The notes: generated from the sequence alone by a model not told the origin. A stretch of 64,000 bases of DNA from Petrolisthes cinctipes (GCA_033782935.1 JAWQEG010000169.1:558001-622000), one strand, 5' to 3'. Positions 11,655-24,700 are shown, counted from the stretch's first letter. Program-made: numbers and translations.

Positions 11655-11708
11655 TCTAATACGGAGTAGGCATGTACATATCGCTTCTGGGACCCCTAAA
11701 TATCGAAT

Positions 11709-11725
11709 TTTCGGGTGTTTTGGGA
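11709..11725 (+). other. Weak CENP-B-box-like match
   Basis: Against the 17-bp CENP-B box core (nTTCGnnnnAnnCGGGn), the c-type monomer has TTCG, then T in place of A, then TGGG in place of CGGG: 7 of 9 essential positions. It recurs in essentially every c and c' monomer with ttttcgggtgttttggga. Type a and b monomers (ttttgagcc) match worse. Two essential mismatches make real CENP-B binding unlikely; noted as a candidate only. Confidence 0.15.
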
Positions 11726-11750
11726 CTGAATTTGAGATATCGACTTTTTG

Positions 11751-11926
11751 GCACCTAAAAGATCGATTTTTAGTATGTTTTTAGCCTATATTTTGAAAAT
11801 ATTCTAGCACTGAGTAGGCATGTACAGATTGCTTCTGGGACCCCAAAATATTGAATTTTCGGGTGTTTTGAGCCTGAATTTGAGATATAAACGGGTACAG
11901 AAGATACATGCACATATTGACTTTGG
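11751..11926 (+). repeat. Monomer type a' (176 bp)
   Basis: First monomer of the alternate trimer. It is like type a but starts gcacctaaaagatcg, has tagtatgtttttagcc, and carries cactgagtag instead of cactgtgtag. It ends gactttggg before gcaccaaaaat. The TpG state at the three diagnostic sites is as in type a. Confidence 0.88.
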
Positions 11927-12103
11927 GCACCAAAAATATCGATTTTCAGCATGTTTTGGGCCTGAATTTTGAAAATACTCTAACACGGAGTAGGCATGTA
12001 CAGATCGCTTCTGGGACCCCAAAATATCGAATTTTCGGGTGTTTATTGCCAGAATTTGAGATATAAACGGGTACAGAAGATGCATGCACATATCGACTTT
12101 TGG
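11927..12103 (+). repeat. Monomer type b' (177 bp)
   Basis: Second monomer of the alternate trimer. It starts gcaccaaaaatatcg, has gggcctgaattttgaaaatactc (one arm of the usual dyad is changed here), cacggagtaggc, atcgcttctggg and aaaatatcgaat. Its gtttattgccag is a local form of the usual gtttagggccag. It ends atcgacttttgg. Unlike a and b it has CpG at the diagnostic sites. Confidence 0.88.
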
Positions 12104-12252
12104 GCACCTAAAAGATCGATTTTCAGTATGTTTTTGGCCTGTATTTTGAAAATACTCTAACACGGAGTAGGCATGTACAGATACCTTCTGGGACCTCTAA
12201 ATAACGAATTTTTTGAGTGTTTTGGGACTGAATTTGAGATATCGATTTTTTG
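12104..12252 (+). repeat. Monomer type c' (149 bp, short form)
   Basis: Third monomer of the alternate trimer: tcagtatgtttttggcctg, cacggagtag, gataccttctgggacctct, then ataacgaattttttgagtg (elsewhere atatcgaattttcggg), tgggactgaatttgagatat and cgattttttg. It shares the 29-bp truncation with type c, so both short types probably descend from one deletion followed by spread through the array. Confidence 0.88.
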
Positions 12253-13756
12253 GCACCTAAAATGTCGATTTTTAGCATGTTTTTAGCCTATATTTTGAAA
12301 ATATTCTAGCACTGTGTAGGCATGTACAGATTGCTTCTAGGACCCCAAAATATTGAATTTTCGGGTGTTTTGAGCCTGAATTTGAGATATAAACGGGTAC
12401 AGAAGATACATGCACATATTGACTTTGGGCATCTAAAATATAGATTTTCAGCATGTTTTGGGCCTGTATTTTGAAAATACTCTAACACTGAGTAGGCATG
12501 TACAGATTGCTTCTGGGACCCCAAAATATTGAATTTTCGGGTGTTTTGAGCCTGAATTTGAGATATAAACGGGTACTGAAGATGCATGCACATGTCGACT
12601 TTTGTGCACCTAAAAGATCGATTTTCAGTATGTTTTGAGCATGTATTATGAAAATCCTCTAACACGGAGTAGGCATGTACAGATCGCTTCTAGGACCCCT
12701 AAATATCGAATTTTCGGGTGTTTTGGGACTGAATTTGAGATATCGACTTTTTGGCACCTAAAAGATCGATTTTTAGCATGTTTTTAGCCTATATTTTGAA
12801 AATATTCTAGCACTGAGTAGGCATGTACAGATTGCTTCTGGGACCCCAAAATATTGAATTTTCGGGTGTTTTGAGCCTGAATTTGAGATATAAACGGGTA
12901 CAGAAGATACATGCACATATTGACTTTGGGAACCAAAAATATCGATTTTCAGCATGTTTTGGGCCTGAATTTTGAAAATACTCTAACACGGAGTAGGCAT
13001 GTACAGATCGCTTCTGGGACCCCAAAATATCGAATTTTCGGGTGTTTAGGGCCAGAATTTGAGATATAAACGGGTACAGAAGATGCATGCACATATCGAC
13101 TTTTGGGCACCTAAAAGATCGATTTTCAGTAAGTTTTTGGCCTGTATTTTGAAAATACTCTAACACGGAGTAGGCATGTACAGATACCTTCTGGGACCTC
13201 TAAATAACGAATTTTTTGGGTGTTTTGGGACTGAATTTGAGATATCGATTTTTTGGCACCTAAAATGTCGATTTTTAGCATGTTTTTAGCCTATATTTTG
13301 AAAATATTCTAGCACTGTGTAGGCATGTACAGATTGCTTCTAGGACCCCAAAATATTGAATTTTCGGGTGTTTTGAGCCTGAATTTGAGATATAAACGGG
13401 TACAGAAGATACATGCACATATTGACTTTGGGCATCTAAAATATCGATTTTCAGCATGTTTTGGGCCTGTATTTTGAAAATACTCTAACACTGAGTAGGC
13501 ATGTACAGATTGCTTCTGGGACCCCAAAATATTGAATTTTCGGGTGTTTTGAGCCTGAATTTGAGATATAAACGGGTACTGAAGATGCATGCACATGTCG
13601 ACTTTTGTGCACCTAAAAGATCGATTTTCAGTATGTTTTGAGCATGTATTTTGAAAATACTCTAACACGGAGTAGGCATGTACAGATCGCTTCTGGGACC
13701 CCTAAATATCGAATTTGCGGGTGTTTTGGGACTGAATTTGAGATATCGACTTTTTG

Positions 13757-16233
13757 GCACCTAAAAGATCGATTTTTAGCATGTTTTTAGCCTATATTTT
13801 GAAAATATTCTAGCACTGAGTAGGCATGTACAGATTGCTTCTGGGACCCCAAAATATTGAATTTTCGGGTGTTTTGAGCCTGAATTTGAGATATAAACGG
13901 GTACAGAAGATACATGCACATATTGACTTTGGGCACCAAAAATATCGATTTTCAGCATGTTTTGGGCTTGAATTTTGAAAATAATCTAACACGGTGTAGG
14001 CATGTACAGATCGCTTCTGGGACCCCAAAATATCGAATTTTCGGGTGTTTTGGGACTGAATTTGAGATATCGACTTTTGTGCACCTAAAAGATCGATTTT
14101 CAGTATGTTTTTGGCCTGTATTTTGAAAATACTCTAACACGGAGTAAGCATGTACAGATACCTTCTTGGCCCTCTAAATATCGAATTTTCGGGTGTTTTG
14201 GGACTGAATTTGAGATATCGATTTTTTGGCACCTAAAATATCGATTTTTAGCATGTTTTTAGCCTATATTTTGAAAATATTCTAGCACTGTGTAGGCATG
14301 TACAGATTGCTTCTGGGACCCCAAAATATTGAATTTTCGGGTGTTTTGAGCCTGAATTTGAGATATAAACGGGTACAGAAGATACATGCACATATTGACT
14401 TTTGTGCACCTAAAAGATCGATTTTCAGTATGGTTTGAGCATGTATTTTGAAAATACTCTAACACGGAGTAGGCATGTACAGATCGCTTCTGGGACCCCT
14501 AAATATCGAATTTTCGGGTGTTTTGGGACTGAATTTGAGATATCGACTATTTGGCACCTAAAAGATCGATTTTTAGCGTGTTTTTAGCCTATATTTTGAA
14601 AATATTCTAGCACTGAGTAGGCATGTACAGATTGCTTCTGGGACCCCAAAATATTGAATTTTCGGGTGTTTTGAGCCTGAATTTGAGATATAAACGGGTA
14701 CAGAAGATACATGCACATATTGACTTTGGGCACCAAAAATATCGATTTTCAGCATGTTTTGGGCTTGAATTTTGAAAATAATCTAACACGGTGTAGGCAT
14801 GTACAGATCGCTTCTGGGACCCCAAAATATCGAATTTTCGGGTGTTTAGGGCCAGAATTTGAGATATAAACGGGTACAGAAGATACATGCACATATTGAC
14901 TTTGGGCACCTAAAATGTCGATTTTTAGCATGTTTTTAGCCTATATTTTGAAAATATTCTAGCACTGTGTAGGAATGTACAGATTGCTTCTGGGACCCCA
15001 AAATATTGAATTTTCGGGTGTTTTGATCCTGAATTTGAGATATAAACGGGTACAGAAGATACATGCACATATTGACATTGGGCATCTAAAATATCGATTT
15101 TCAGCATGTTTTTGGCCTGTATTTTGAAAATACTCTAACACTGAGTAGGCATGTACAGATTGCTTCTGGGACCCCAAAATATTGAATTTTCGGGTGTTTT
15201 GAGCCTGAATTTGAGATATAAACGGGTACTGAAGATGCATGCACATATCGACTTTTGTGCACCTAAAAGATCGATTTTCAGTATGTTTTGAGCATGTATT
15301 TTGAAAATACTCTAACACGGAGTAGGCATGTACAGATCGCTTCTGGGACCTCTAAATATCGAATTTTCGGGTGTTTAGGGCCAGAATTTGAGATATAAAC
15401 GGGTACAGAAAATGCATGCATATATCGACTTTTGTGCATCTAAAAGATCGATTTTCAGTATGTTTTGAGCATGTATTTTTAAAATAACTCTAACACGGAG
15501 TAGGCATGTACAGATCGCTTCTGGGACCCCTAAATATCGAATTTTCGGGTGTTTTGGGACTGAATTTGAGATATCGACTTTTGTGCACCTAAAAGATCGA
15601 TTTTCAGTATGTTTTTGGCCTGTATTTTGAAAATACTCTAACACGGAGTAAGCATGTACAGATACCTTCTGGGACCTCTAAATATCGAATTTTCGGGTGT
15701 TTTGGGACTGAATTTGAGATATCGATTTTTTGGCCCCTAAAATGTCGATTTTTAGCATGTTTTTAGCCTATATTTTGAAAATATTCTAGCACTGTGTAGG
15801 CATGTACAGATTGCTTCTGGGACCCCAAAATATTGAATTTTCGGGTGTTTTGAGCCTGAATTTGAGATATAAACGGGTACAGAAGATACATGCACATATT
15901 GACTTTGGGCATCTAAAATAGCGATTTTCAGCATGTTTTGGGCCTGTATTTTGAAAATACTCTAACTCTGAGTAGGCATGTACAGATTGCTTCTGGGACC
16001 CCAAAATATTGAATTTTCGGGTGTTTTGAGCCTGAATTTGAGATATAAACGGGTACTGAAGATGCATGCACATATCGACTTTTGTGCACCTAAAAGATCG
16101 ATTTTCAGTATGTTTTGAGCATGTATTTTGAAAATACTCTAACAAGGAGTAGGCATGTACAGATCGCTTCTGGGACCCCTAAATATCGAATTTTCGGGTG
16201 TTTTGGGACTGAATTTGAGATATCGACTTTTTG
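13757..16233 (+). repeat. Irregular block with a copied piece of the 6.8-7.6 kb region
   Basis: Monomer lengths from 13,757 are 176, 148, 148, 177, 148, 176, 176, 176, 177, 177, 149, 148, 176, 177 and 148. The part from about 14,081 to 14,868 matches 6,799-7,586 with a shift of 7,282 bp, sharing the rare ggccctct, gactatttggc and ttagcgtg variants and an aataatctaac variant. Short-short doublets occur at 13,933-14,228 and 15,436-15,732; the second carries an extra A (aaaataactctaac). Confidence 0.85.
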
Positions 16234-16659
16234 GCACCTAAAAGATCGATTTTTAGCATGTTTTTAGCCTATATTTTGAAAATATTCTAGCACTGAGTAG
16301 GCATGTACGGATTGCTTCTGGGACCCCAAAATATTGAATTTTCGGGTGTTTTGAGCCTGAATTTGAGATATAAACGGGTACAGAAGATACATGCACATAT
16401 TGACTTTGGGATCCAAAAATATCGATTTTCAGCATGTTTTGGGCCTGAATTTTGAAAATACTCTAACACGGAGTAGGCATGTACAGATCGCTTCAGGGAC
16501 CCCAAAATATCGAATTTTCGGGTGTTTAGGGCCAGAATTTGAGATATAAACGGGTACAGAAGATGCATGCACATATCGACTTTTGGGCACCTAAAAGATC
16601 GATTTTCAGTATGTTTTTGGCCTGTATTTTGAAAATACTCTAACACGGAGTACAGATAC

Positions 16660-19600
16660 CTTCTGGGACCTCTAAATATCGAATTTTCGGGTGTTTTGGG
16701 ACTGAATTTGAGATATCGATTTTTTGGCACCTAAAATGTCGATTTTTAGCATGTTTTTAGCCTATATTTTAAAAATTTTCTAGCACTGTGTAGGCATGTA
16801 CAGATTGCTTCTGGGACCCCAAAATATTGAATTTTCGGGTGTTTGAGCCTGAATTTGAGATATAAACGGGTACAGAAGATACATGCACATATTGACTTTG
16901 GGCATCTAAAATATCGATTTTCAGCATGTTTTGGGCCTGTATTTTGAAAATACTCTAACACTGAGTAGGCATGTACAGATTGCTTCTGGGACCCCAAAAT
17001 ATTGAATTTTCGGGTGTTTTAAGCCTGAATTTGAGATATAAACGGGTACTGAAGATGCATGCACATATCGACTTTTGTGCACCTAAAAGATCGAATTTCA
17101 GTATGTTTTGAGCATGTATTTTGAAAATACTCTAACACGGAGTAGGCATGTACAGATCGCTTCTGGGACCCCTAAATATCGAATTTTCGGGTGTTTTGGG
17201 ACTGAATTTGAGATATCGACTTTTTGGCATTTAAAAGATCGATTTTTAGCATGTTTTTAGCCTATATTTTGAAAATATTCTAGCACTGAGTAGGCATGTA
17301 CAGATTGCTTCTGGGACCCCAAAATATTGAATTTTCGGGTGTTTTGAGCCTGAATTTGAGATATAAACGGGTACAGAAGATACATGCACATATTGACTTT
17401 GGGCACCAAAAATATCGATTTTCAGTATGTTTTGGGCCTGAATTTTGAAAATACTCTAACACTGAGTAGGCATGTACAGATCGCTTCTGGGACCCCAAAA
17501 TATCGAATTTTCGGGTGTTTAGGGCCAGAATTTGAGATATAAACGGGTACAGAAGATGCATGCACATATCGACTTTTGGGCACCTAAAAGATCGATTTTC
17601 AGTATGTTTTTGGCCTGTATTTTGAAAATACTCTAACACGGAGTAGGCATGTACAGATACCTTCTGGGACCTCTAAATATCGAATTTTCGGGTGTTTTGG
17701 GACTGAATTTGAGATATCGATTTTTTGGCACCTAAAATGTCGATTTTTAGCATGTTTTTAGCCTATATTTTGAAAATATTCTAGCACTGTGTAGGCATGT
17801 ACAGATTGCTTCTGGGACCCCAAAATATTGAATTTTCGGGTGTTTTGAGCCTGAATTTGTGATATAAACAGGTACAGAAGATACATGCACATATTGACTT
17901 TTGGCATCTAAAATATCGATTTTCAGCATGTTTTGGGCCTGTATTTTGAAAATACTCTAACACTGAGTAGGCATGTGCAGATTGCTTCTGGGACCCCAAA
18001 ATATTGAATTTTCGGGTGTTTTGATCCTGAATTTGAGATATAAACGGGTACTGAAGATGCATGCACATATCGACTTTTGTGCACCTAAAAGATCGATTTT
18101 CAGTATGTTTTGAGCATGTATTTTGAAAATACTCTAACACGGAGTAGGCATGTGCAGATCGCTTCTGGGACCCCTAAATATCGAATTTTCGGGTGTTTTG
18201 GGACTGAATTTGAGATATCGACTTTTTGGCACCTAAAAGATCGATTTTTAGCATGTTTTTAGCCTATATTTTGAAAAGCACTGTACAGATTGCTTCTGGG
18301 AACCCAAAATATTGAATTTTCGGGTGTTTTGAGCCTGAATTTGAGATATAAACGGGTACAGAAGATACATGCACATATTGACTTTGGGCACCAAAAATAT
18401 CGATTTTCAGCATGTTTTGGGCCTGAATTTTGAAAATACTCTAACACGGAGTAGGCATGTACAGATCGCTTCTGGGACCCTAAAATATCGAATTTTCGGG
18501 TGTTTAGGGCCAGAATTTGAGATATAAACGGGTACAGAAGATGCATGCACATATCGACTTTGGGCACCTAAAAGATCGATTTTCAGTATGTTTTTGGCCT
18601 GTATTTTGAAAATACTCTAACACGGAGTACAGATACCTTCTGGGACCTCTAAATATCGAATTTTCGGGTGTTTTGGGACTGAATTTGAGATATCGATTTT
18701 TTGGCACCTAAAATGTCGATTTTTAGCATGTTTTTAGCCTATATTTTGAAAATATTCTAGCACTGTACAGATTGCTTCTGTGACCCCAAAATATGGAATT
18801 TTCGGGTGTTTTGAGCCTGAATTTGAGATATAAACGGGTACAGAAGATACATGCACATATTGACTTTGGGCACCAAAAATATCGATTTTCAGCATGTTTT
18901 GGGCCTGAATTTTGAAAATACTCTAACACGGAGTAGGCATGTACAGATCGCTTCTGGGACCCCTAAATATCGAATTTTCGGGTGTTTTGGGTCTGAATTT
19001 GAGATATCGATTTTTTGGCACCTAAAATGTCGATTTTTAGCATGTTTGTAGCCTATAATTTGAAAATATTCTAGCACTGTGTAGGCATGTACAGATTGCT
19101 TCTGGGACCCCAAAATATTGAATTTTTGGGTGTTTTGAGCTTGAATTTGAGATATAAACGGGTACAGAAGATACATGCACATATTGACTTTGGGCATCTA
19201 AAATATCGATTTTCAGCATGTTTTGGGACTGTATTTTGAAAATACTCTAACACTTAGTAGGCATGTACAGATTGCTTCTGGGACCCCAAAATATTGAATT
19301 TTCAGGTGTTTTGAGCCTGAATTTGAGATATAAACGGGTACTGAAGATGCATGCACATATCGACTTTTGTGCACCTAAAAGATCGATTTTCAGTATGTTT
19401 TGAGCATGTATTTTGAAAATACTCTAACACGGAGTAGGCATGTACATATCGCTTCTGGGACCCCTAAATATCGAATTTTCGGGTGTTTTGGGACTGAATT
19501 TGAGATATCGACTTTTTGGCACCTAAAAGATCGATTTTTAGTATGTTTTTAGCCTATATTTTGAAAATATTCTAGCACTGAGTAGGCATGTACAGATTGC

Positions 19601-21640
19601 TTCTGGGACCCCAAAATATTGAATTTTCGGGTGTTTTGAGCCTGAATTTGAGATATAAACGGGTACAGAAGATACATGCACATATTGACTTTGGGCACCA
19701 AAAATATCGATTTTCAGCATGTTTTGGGCCTGAATTTTGAAAATACTCTAACACGGAGTAGGCATGTACAGATCGCTTCTGGGACCCCAAAATATCGAAT
19801 TTTCGGATGTTTATTGCCAGAATTTGAGATATAAACGGGTACAGAAGATGCATGCACATATCGACTTTTGGGCACCTAAAAGATCGATTTTCAGTATGTT
19901 TTTGGCCTGTATTTTGAAAATACTCTAACACGGAGTAGGCATGTACAGATACCTTCTGGGACCTCTAAATAACGAATTTTTTGGGTGTTTTGGGACTGAA
20001 TTTGAGATATCGATTTTTTGGCACCTAAAATGTCGATTTTTAGCATGTTTTTAGCCTATATTTTGAAAATATTCTAGCACTGTGTAGGCATGTACAGATT
20101 GCTTCTAGGACCCCAAAATATTGAATTTTCGGGTGTTTTGAGCCTGAATTTGAGATATAAACGGGTACAGAAGATACATGCACATATTGACTTTGGGCAT
20201 CTAAAATATAGATTTTCAGCATGTTTTGGGCCTGTATTTTGAAAATACTCTAACACTGAGTAGGCATGTACAGATTGCTTCTGGGACCCCAAAATATTGA
20301 ATTTTCGGGTGTTTTGAGCCTGAATTTGAGATATAAACGGGTACTAAAGATGCATGCACATGTCGACTTTTGTGCACCTAAAAGATCGATTTTCAGTATG
20401 TTTTGAGCATGTATTATGAAAATCCTCTAACACGGAGTAGGCATGTACACATCGCTTCTGGGACCCCTAAATATCGAATTTGCGGGTGTTTTGGGACTGA
20501 ATTTGAGATATCGACTTTTTGGCACCTAAAAGATCGATTTTTAGCATGTTTTTAGCCTATATTTTGAAAATATTCTAGCACTGAGTAGGCATGTACAGAT
20601 TGCTTCTGGGACCCCAAAATATTGAATTTTCGGGTGTTTTGAGCCTGAATTTGAGATATAAACGGGTACAGAAGATACATGCACATATTGACTTTGGGAA
20701 CCAAAAATATCGATTTTCAGCATGTTTTGGGCCTGAATTTTGAAAATACTCTAACACGGAGTAGGCATGTACAGATCGCTTCTGGGACCCCAAAATATCG
20801 AATTTTCGGGTGTTTAGGGCCAGAATTTGAGATATAAACGGGTACAGAAGATGCATGCACATATCGACTTTTGGGCACCTAAAAGATCGATTTTCAGTAA
20901 GTTTTTGGCCTGTATTTTGAAAATACTCTAACACGGAGTAGGCATGTACAGATACCTTCTGGGACCTCTAAATAACGAATTTTTTGGGTGTTTTGGGACT
21001 GAATTTGAGATAAAGATTTTTTGGCACCTAAAATGTCGATTTTTAGCATGTTTTTAGCCTATATTTTGAAAATATTCTAGCACTGTGTAGGCATGTACAG
21101 ATTGCTTCTAGGACCCCAAAATATTGAATTTTCGGGTGTTTTGAGCCTGAATTTGAGATATAAACGGGTACAGAAGATACATGCACATATTGACTTTGGG
21201 CATCTAAAATATCGATTTTCAGCATGTTTTGGGCCTGTATTTTGAAAATCCTCTAACACTGAGTAGGCATGTACAGATTGCTTCTGGGACCCCAAAATAT
21301 TGAATTTTCGGGTGTTTTGAGCCTGAATTTGAGATATAAACGGGTACTGAAGATGCATGCACATGTCGACTTTTGTGCACCTAAAAGATCGATTTTCAGT
21401 ATGTTTTGAGCATGTATTTTGAAAATACTCTAACACGGAGTAGGCATGTACAGATCGCTTCTGGGACCCCTAAATATCGAATTTGCGGGTGTTTTGGGAC
21501 TGAATTTGAGATATCGACTTTTTGGCACCTAAAAGATCGATTTTTAGCATGTTTTTAAAAAGCCTATATTTTGAAAATATTCTAGCACTGAGTAGGCATG
21601 TACAGATTGCTTCTGGGACCCCAAAATATTGAATTTTCGG
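16660..21640 (+). repeat. Diverged copy of 8,708-13,872
   Basis: The shift begins at 7,952 bp, falls to 7,775 after loss of one 177-bp monomer (9,628-9,804 has no counterpart near 17,580), and falls to 7,768 after a 7-bp loss at about 18,277. It then stays constant to about 21,540. Shared markers include aaaattttct, gcatttaaaag, tttgatcctgaat, gggaaccc, agtaagtttttgg and gaatttgcggg. The copy gains aaaa at about 21,557 and stops matching near 21,640. Confidence 0.88.
18229..18387 (+). repeat. 159-bp monomer with two nested deletions
   Basis: It carries the 10-bp deletion (cactgtacag) and a further 7-bp loss, gaaaatattctagcac becoming gaaaagcac. The older copies at 3,508 and 10,454 have only the first deletion, so the 7-bp loss came later. 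It is also present at 28,502-28,660, so it predates the 10,273-bp duplication. Confidence 0.88.
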
Positions 21641-21705
21641 GTGTTTTAAGCCTGAATTTGAGATATAAACGGGTACTGAAGATGCATGCACATATCGACT
21701 TCTGT
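21525..21705 (+). repeat. 181-bp monomer with a 4-bp insertion
   Basis: gtttttagcctat becomes gtttttaaaaagcctat: four extra A, or a duplicated short A run. The monomer is otherwise an a-type start joined to a b-type end (gtttt, aagcctg, gggtactg, cgacttctgt). It is repeated at 31,798-31,978 in the second superunit and, in what I compared, nowhere else. Confidence 0.88.
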
Positions 21706-24700
21706 GCACCTAAAAGATCGATTTTCAGTATGTTTTGAGCATGTAGTTTGAAAATACTCTAACACGGAGTAGACATGTACAGATCGCTTCTGGGACCCCA
21801 AAATATCGAATTTTCGGGTGTTTAGGGCCAGAATTTGAGATATAAACGGGTACAGAAGATTCATGCACATATCGACTTTTGGGCACCTAAAAGATCGATT
21901 TTCAGTATGTTTTTGGCCTGTATTTTGAAAATACTCTAACACGGAGTAGGCATGTACAGATCGCTTCTGGGACCCCTAAATATCGAATTTTCGGGTGTTT
22001 TGGGACTGAATTTGAGATATCGACTTTTTGGCACCTAAAAGATCGATTTTTAGCATGTTTTTAGCCTATATTTTGAAAATATTCTAGCACTGAGTAGGCA
22101 TGTACAGATTGCTTCTGGGACCCCAAAATATTGAATTTTCGGGTGTTTTGAGCCTGAATTTGAGATATAAACGGGTACAGAAGATACATGCACATATTGA
22201 CTTTGGGAACCAAAAATATCGATTTTCAGCATGTTTTGGGCCTGAATTTTGAAAATACTCTAACACGGAGTAGGCATGTACAGATCGCTTCTGGGACCTC
22301 AAAATATCGAATTTTCGGGTGTTTAGGGCCAGAATTTGAGATATAAACGGGTACAGAAGATGCATGCACATATCGACTTTTGGGCACCTAAAAGATCGAT
22401 TTTCAGTATGTTTTTGGCCTGTATTTTGTAAATACTCTAACACGGAGTAGGCATGTACAGATACCTTCTGGGACCTCTAAATATCGAATTTTCGGATGTT
22501 TTGGGACTGAATTTGAGATATCGATTTTTTGGCACCTAAAATGTCGATTTTTAGCATGTTTTTAGCCTATATTTTGAAAATATTCTAGCACTGTGTAGGC
22601 ATGTACAGATTGCTTCTGGGACCCCAAAATATTGAATTTTCGGGTGTTTTGAGCCTGAATTTGAGATATAAACGGGTACAGAAGATACATGCACATATTG
22701 ACTTTGGGCATCTAAAATATCGATTTTCAGCATGTTTTGGGCCTGTATTTTGAAAATACTCTAACACTGAGTAGGCATGTACAGATTGCTTCTGGGACCC
22801 CAAAATATTGAATTTTCGGGTGTTTTGAGCCTGAATTTGAGATATAAACGGGTACAGAAGATACATGCACATATCGACTTTTGTGCACCTAAAAGATCGA
22901 TTTTCAGTATGTTTTGAGCATGTATTTTGAAAATACTCTAACACGGAGTAGGCATGTGCAGATCGCTTTTTGGGACCCCTAAATATCGAATTTTCGGGTG
23001 TTTTGGGACTGAATTTGAGATATCGAGTTTTTGGCACTTAAAAGATCGATTTTTCGCATGTTTTTAGCCTATATTTTGAAAATATTCTAGCACTGTACAG
23101 ATTGCTTTTGGGACCCCAAAATATTGAATTTTCGGGTGTTTTGAGCCTGAATTTGAGATATAAACGGGTACTGAAGATGCATGCACATATCGACTTCTGT
23201 GCACCTAAAAGATCGATTTTCAGTATGTTTTGAGCATGTATTTTGAAAATACTCTAACACGGAGTAGACATGTACAGATCGCTTCTGGGACCCTAAAATA
23301 TCGAATTTTCGGGTGTTTACGGCCAGAATTTGAGATATAAACGGGTACAGAAGATGCATGCACATATCGACTTTTGGGCACCTAAAAGATCGATTTTCAG
23401 TATGTTTTTGGCCTGTATTTTGAAAATACTCTAACACGGAGTAGGCATGTACAGATACATTCTGGGACCTCTAAATAACGAATTTTTTTGGTGTTTTGGG
23501 ACTGAATTTGAGATATCGATTTTTTGGCACCTTAAATGTCGATTTTTAGCATGTTTTTAGCCTATATTTTGAAAATATTCTAACACTGTGTAGGCATGTA
23601 CAGATTGCTTCTGGGACCCCAAAATATTGAATTTTCGGGTGTTTTGAGCCTGAATTTGAGATATAAACGGGTACAGAAGATACATGCACATATTGACTTT
23701 GGGCATCTAAAATATAGATTTTCAGCATGTTTTGGGCCTGTATTTTGAAAATACTCTAACACTGAGTAGGCATGTACAGATTGCTTCTGGGGCCCCAAAA
23801 TATTGAATTTTCGGGTGTTTTGAGCCTGAATTTGAGATATAAACGGGTACAGAAGATGCATGCACATGTCGACTTTTGTGCACCTAAAAGATCGATTTTC
23901 AGTATGTTTTGAGCATGTATTTTGAAAATACTCTAACACGGAGTAGGCATGTACAGATCGCTTCTGGGACCCCTAAATATCGAATTTGCGGGTGTTTTGG
24001 GACTGAATTTGAGATATCGACTTTTTGGCACCTAAAAGATCGATTTTTAGCATGTTTTTAGCATATATTTTGAAAATATTCTAGCACTGAGTAGGCATGT
24101 ACAGATTTCTTCTGGGACCCCAAAATATTGAATTTTCGGGTGTTTTGAGCCTGAATTTGAGATATAAACGGGTACAGAAGATACATGCACATATTGACTT
24201 TGGGAACCAAAAATATCGATTTTCAGCATGTTTTGGGCCTGAATTTTGAAAATACTCTAACACGGAGTAGGCATGTACAGATCGCTTCTGGGACCCCAAA
24301 ATATCGAATTTTCGGGTGTTTAGGGCCAGAATTTGAGATATAAACGGGTACAGAAGATGCATGCACATATCGACTTTTGGGCAAATAAAAGATCGATTTT
24401 CAGTATGTTTTTGGCCTGTATTTTGAAATTACTCTAACACGGAGTAGGCATGTACAGATACCTTCTGGGACCTCTAAATATCGAATTTTCGGGTGTTTTG
24501 GGACTGAATTTGATATATCGATTTTTTGGCACCTAAAATGTCGATTTTTAGCATGTTTTTAGCCTATATTTTGAAAATATTCTAGCACTGTGTAGGCATG
24601 TACAGATTGCTTCTGGGACCCCAAAATATTGAATTTTCGGGTGTTTTGAGCCTGAATTTGAGATATAAACGGGTACAGAAGATACATGCACATATCGACT

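Larger units (their letters stand above)
11603..11750 (+). repeat. Monomer type c (148 bp, short form)
   Basis: Third monomer. It has tcagtatgttttgagcatg, tactctaatacggag, atcgcttctgggacccct and gggactgaatttgagatat, then passes directly to cgactttttg. Compared with b it lacks the 29 bp seen at 11,564-11,592, so 177 becomes 148. It keeps CpG at the three diagnostic sites (11,682, 11,704 and 11,741). The length is close to the 147 bp wrapped in a nucleosome core, though that may be coincidence. Confidence 0.9.
11250..12252 (+). repeat. Reference 1,003-bp hexamer higher-order repeat
   Basis: This is a clean example of the standard unit: six monomers of 176, 177, 148, 176, 177 and 149 bp forming two related trimers of 501 and 502 bp. 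The first trimer (a-b-c) has a b monomer starting gcatctaaaat and a c monomer with agcatgtattttg and gggacccct. The second (a'-b'-c') has a b' monomer starting gcaccaaaaat with gtttattgccag here (usually gtttagggccag), and a c' monomer with tttttggcctg and gggacctct. The alternation continues in the next units, so the period is 1,003 bp although each trimer alone repeats about every 501 bp. Confidence 0.93.
11250..13756 (+). repeat. Regular run of five trimers (2,507 bp)
   Basis: Trimers start at 11,250, 11,751, 12,253, 12,754 and 13,256, with lengths of 501, 502, 501, 502 and 501 bp and strict a-b-c / a'-b'-c' alternation. Local variants are ataacgaatttttt in the c' monomers (12,201 and 13,205), cttctaggacccc in the a monomers, and gaatttgcggg at about 13,710. 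It is the best place in the first 16 kb to read the higher-order period. Confidence 0.93.

Noticed and set aside
11250..13756. Human alpha satellite or a known 171-178-bp plant centromere repeat
   Set aside because: Monomer length is similar, but the sequence and the 177-176-148 composition do not match alpha satellite or any plant repeat I can recall with confidence. I did not assign a family or species.
21525..21705. Transposon insertion or target-site duplication at the 4-bp insertion
   Set aside because: Only aaaa is added inside an A/T run; no element or flanking duplication is present. Simple slippage explains it.
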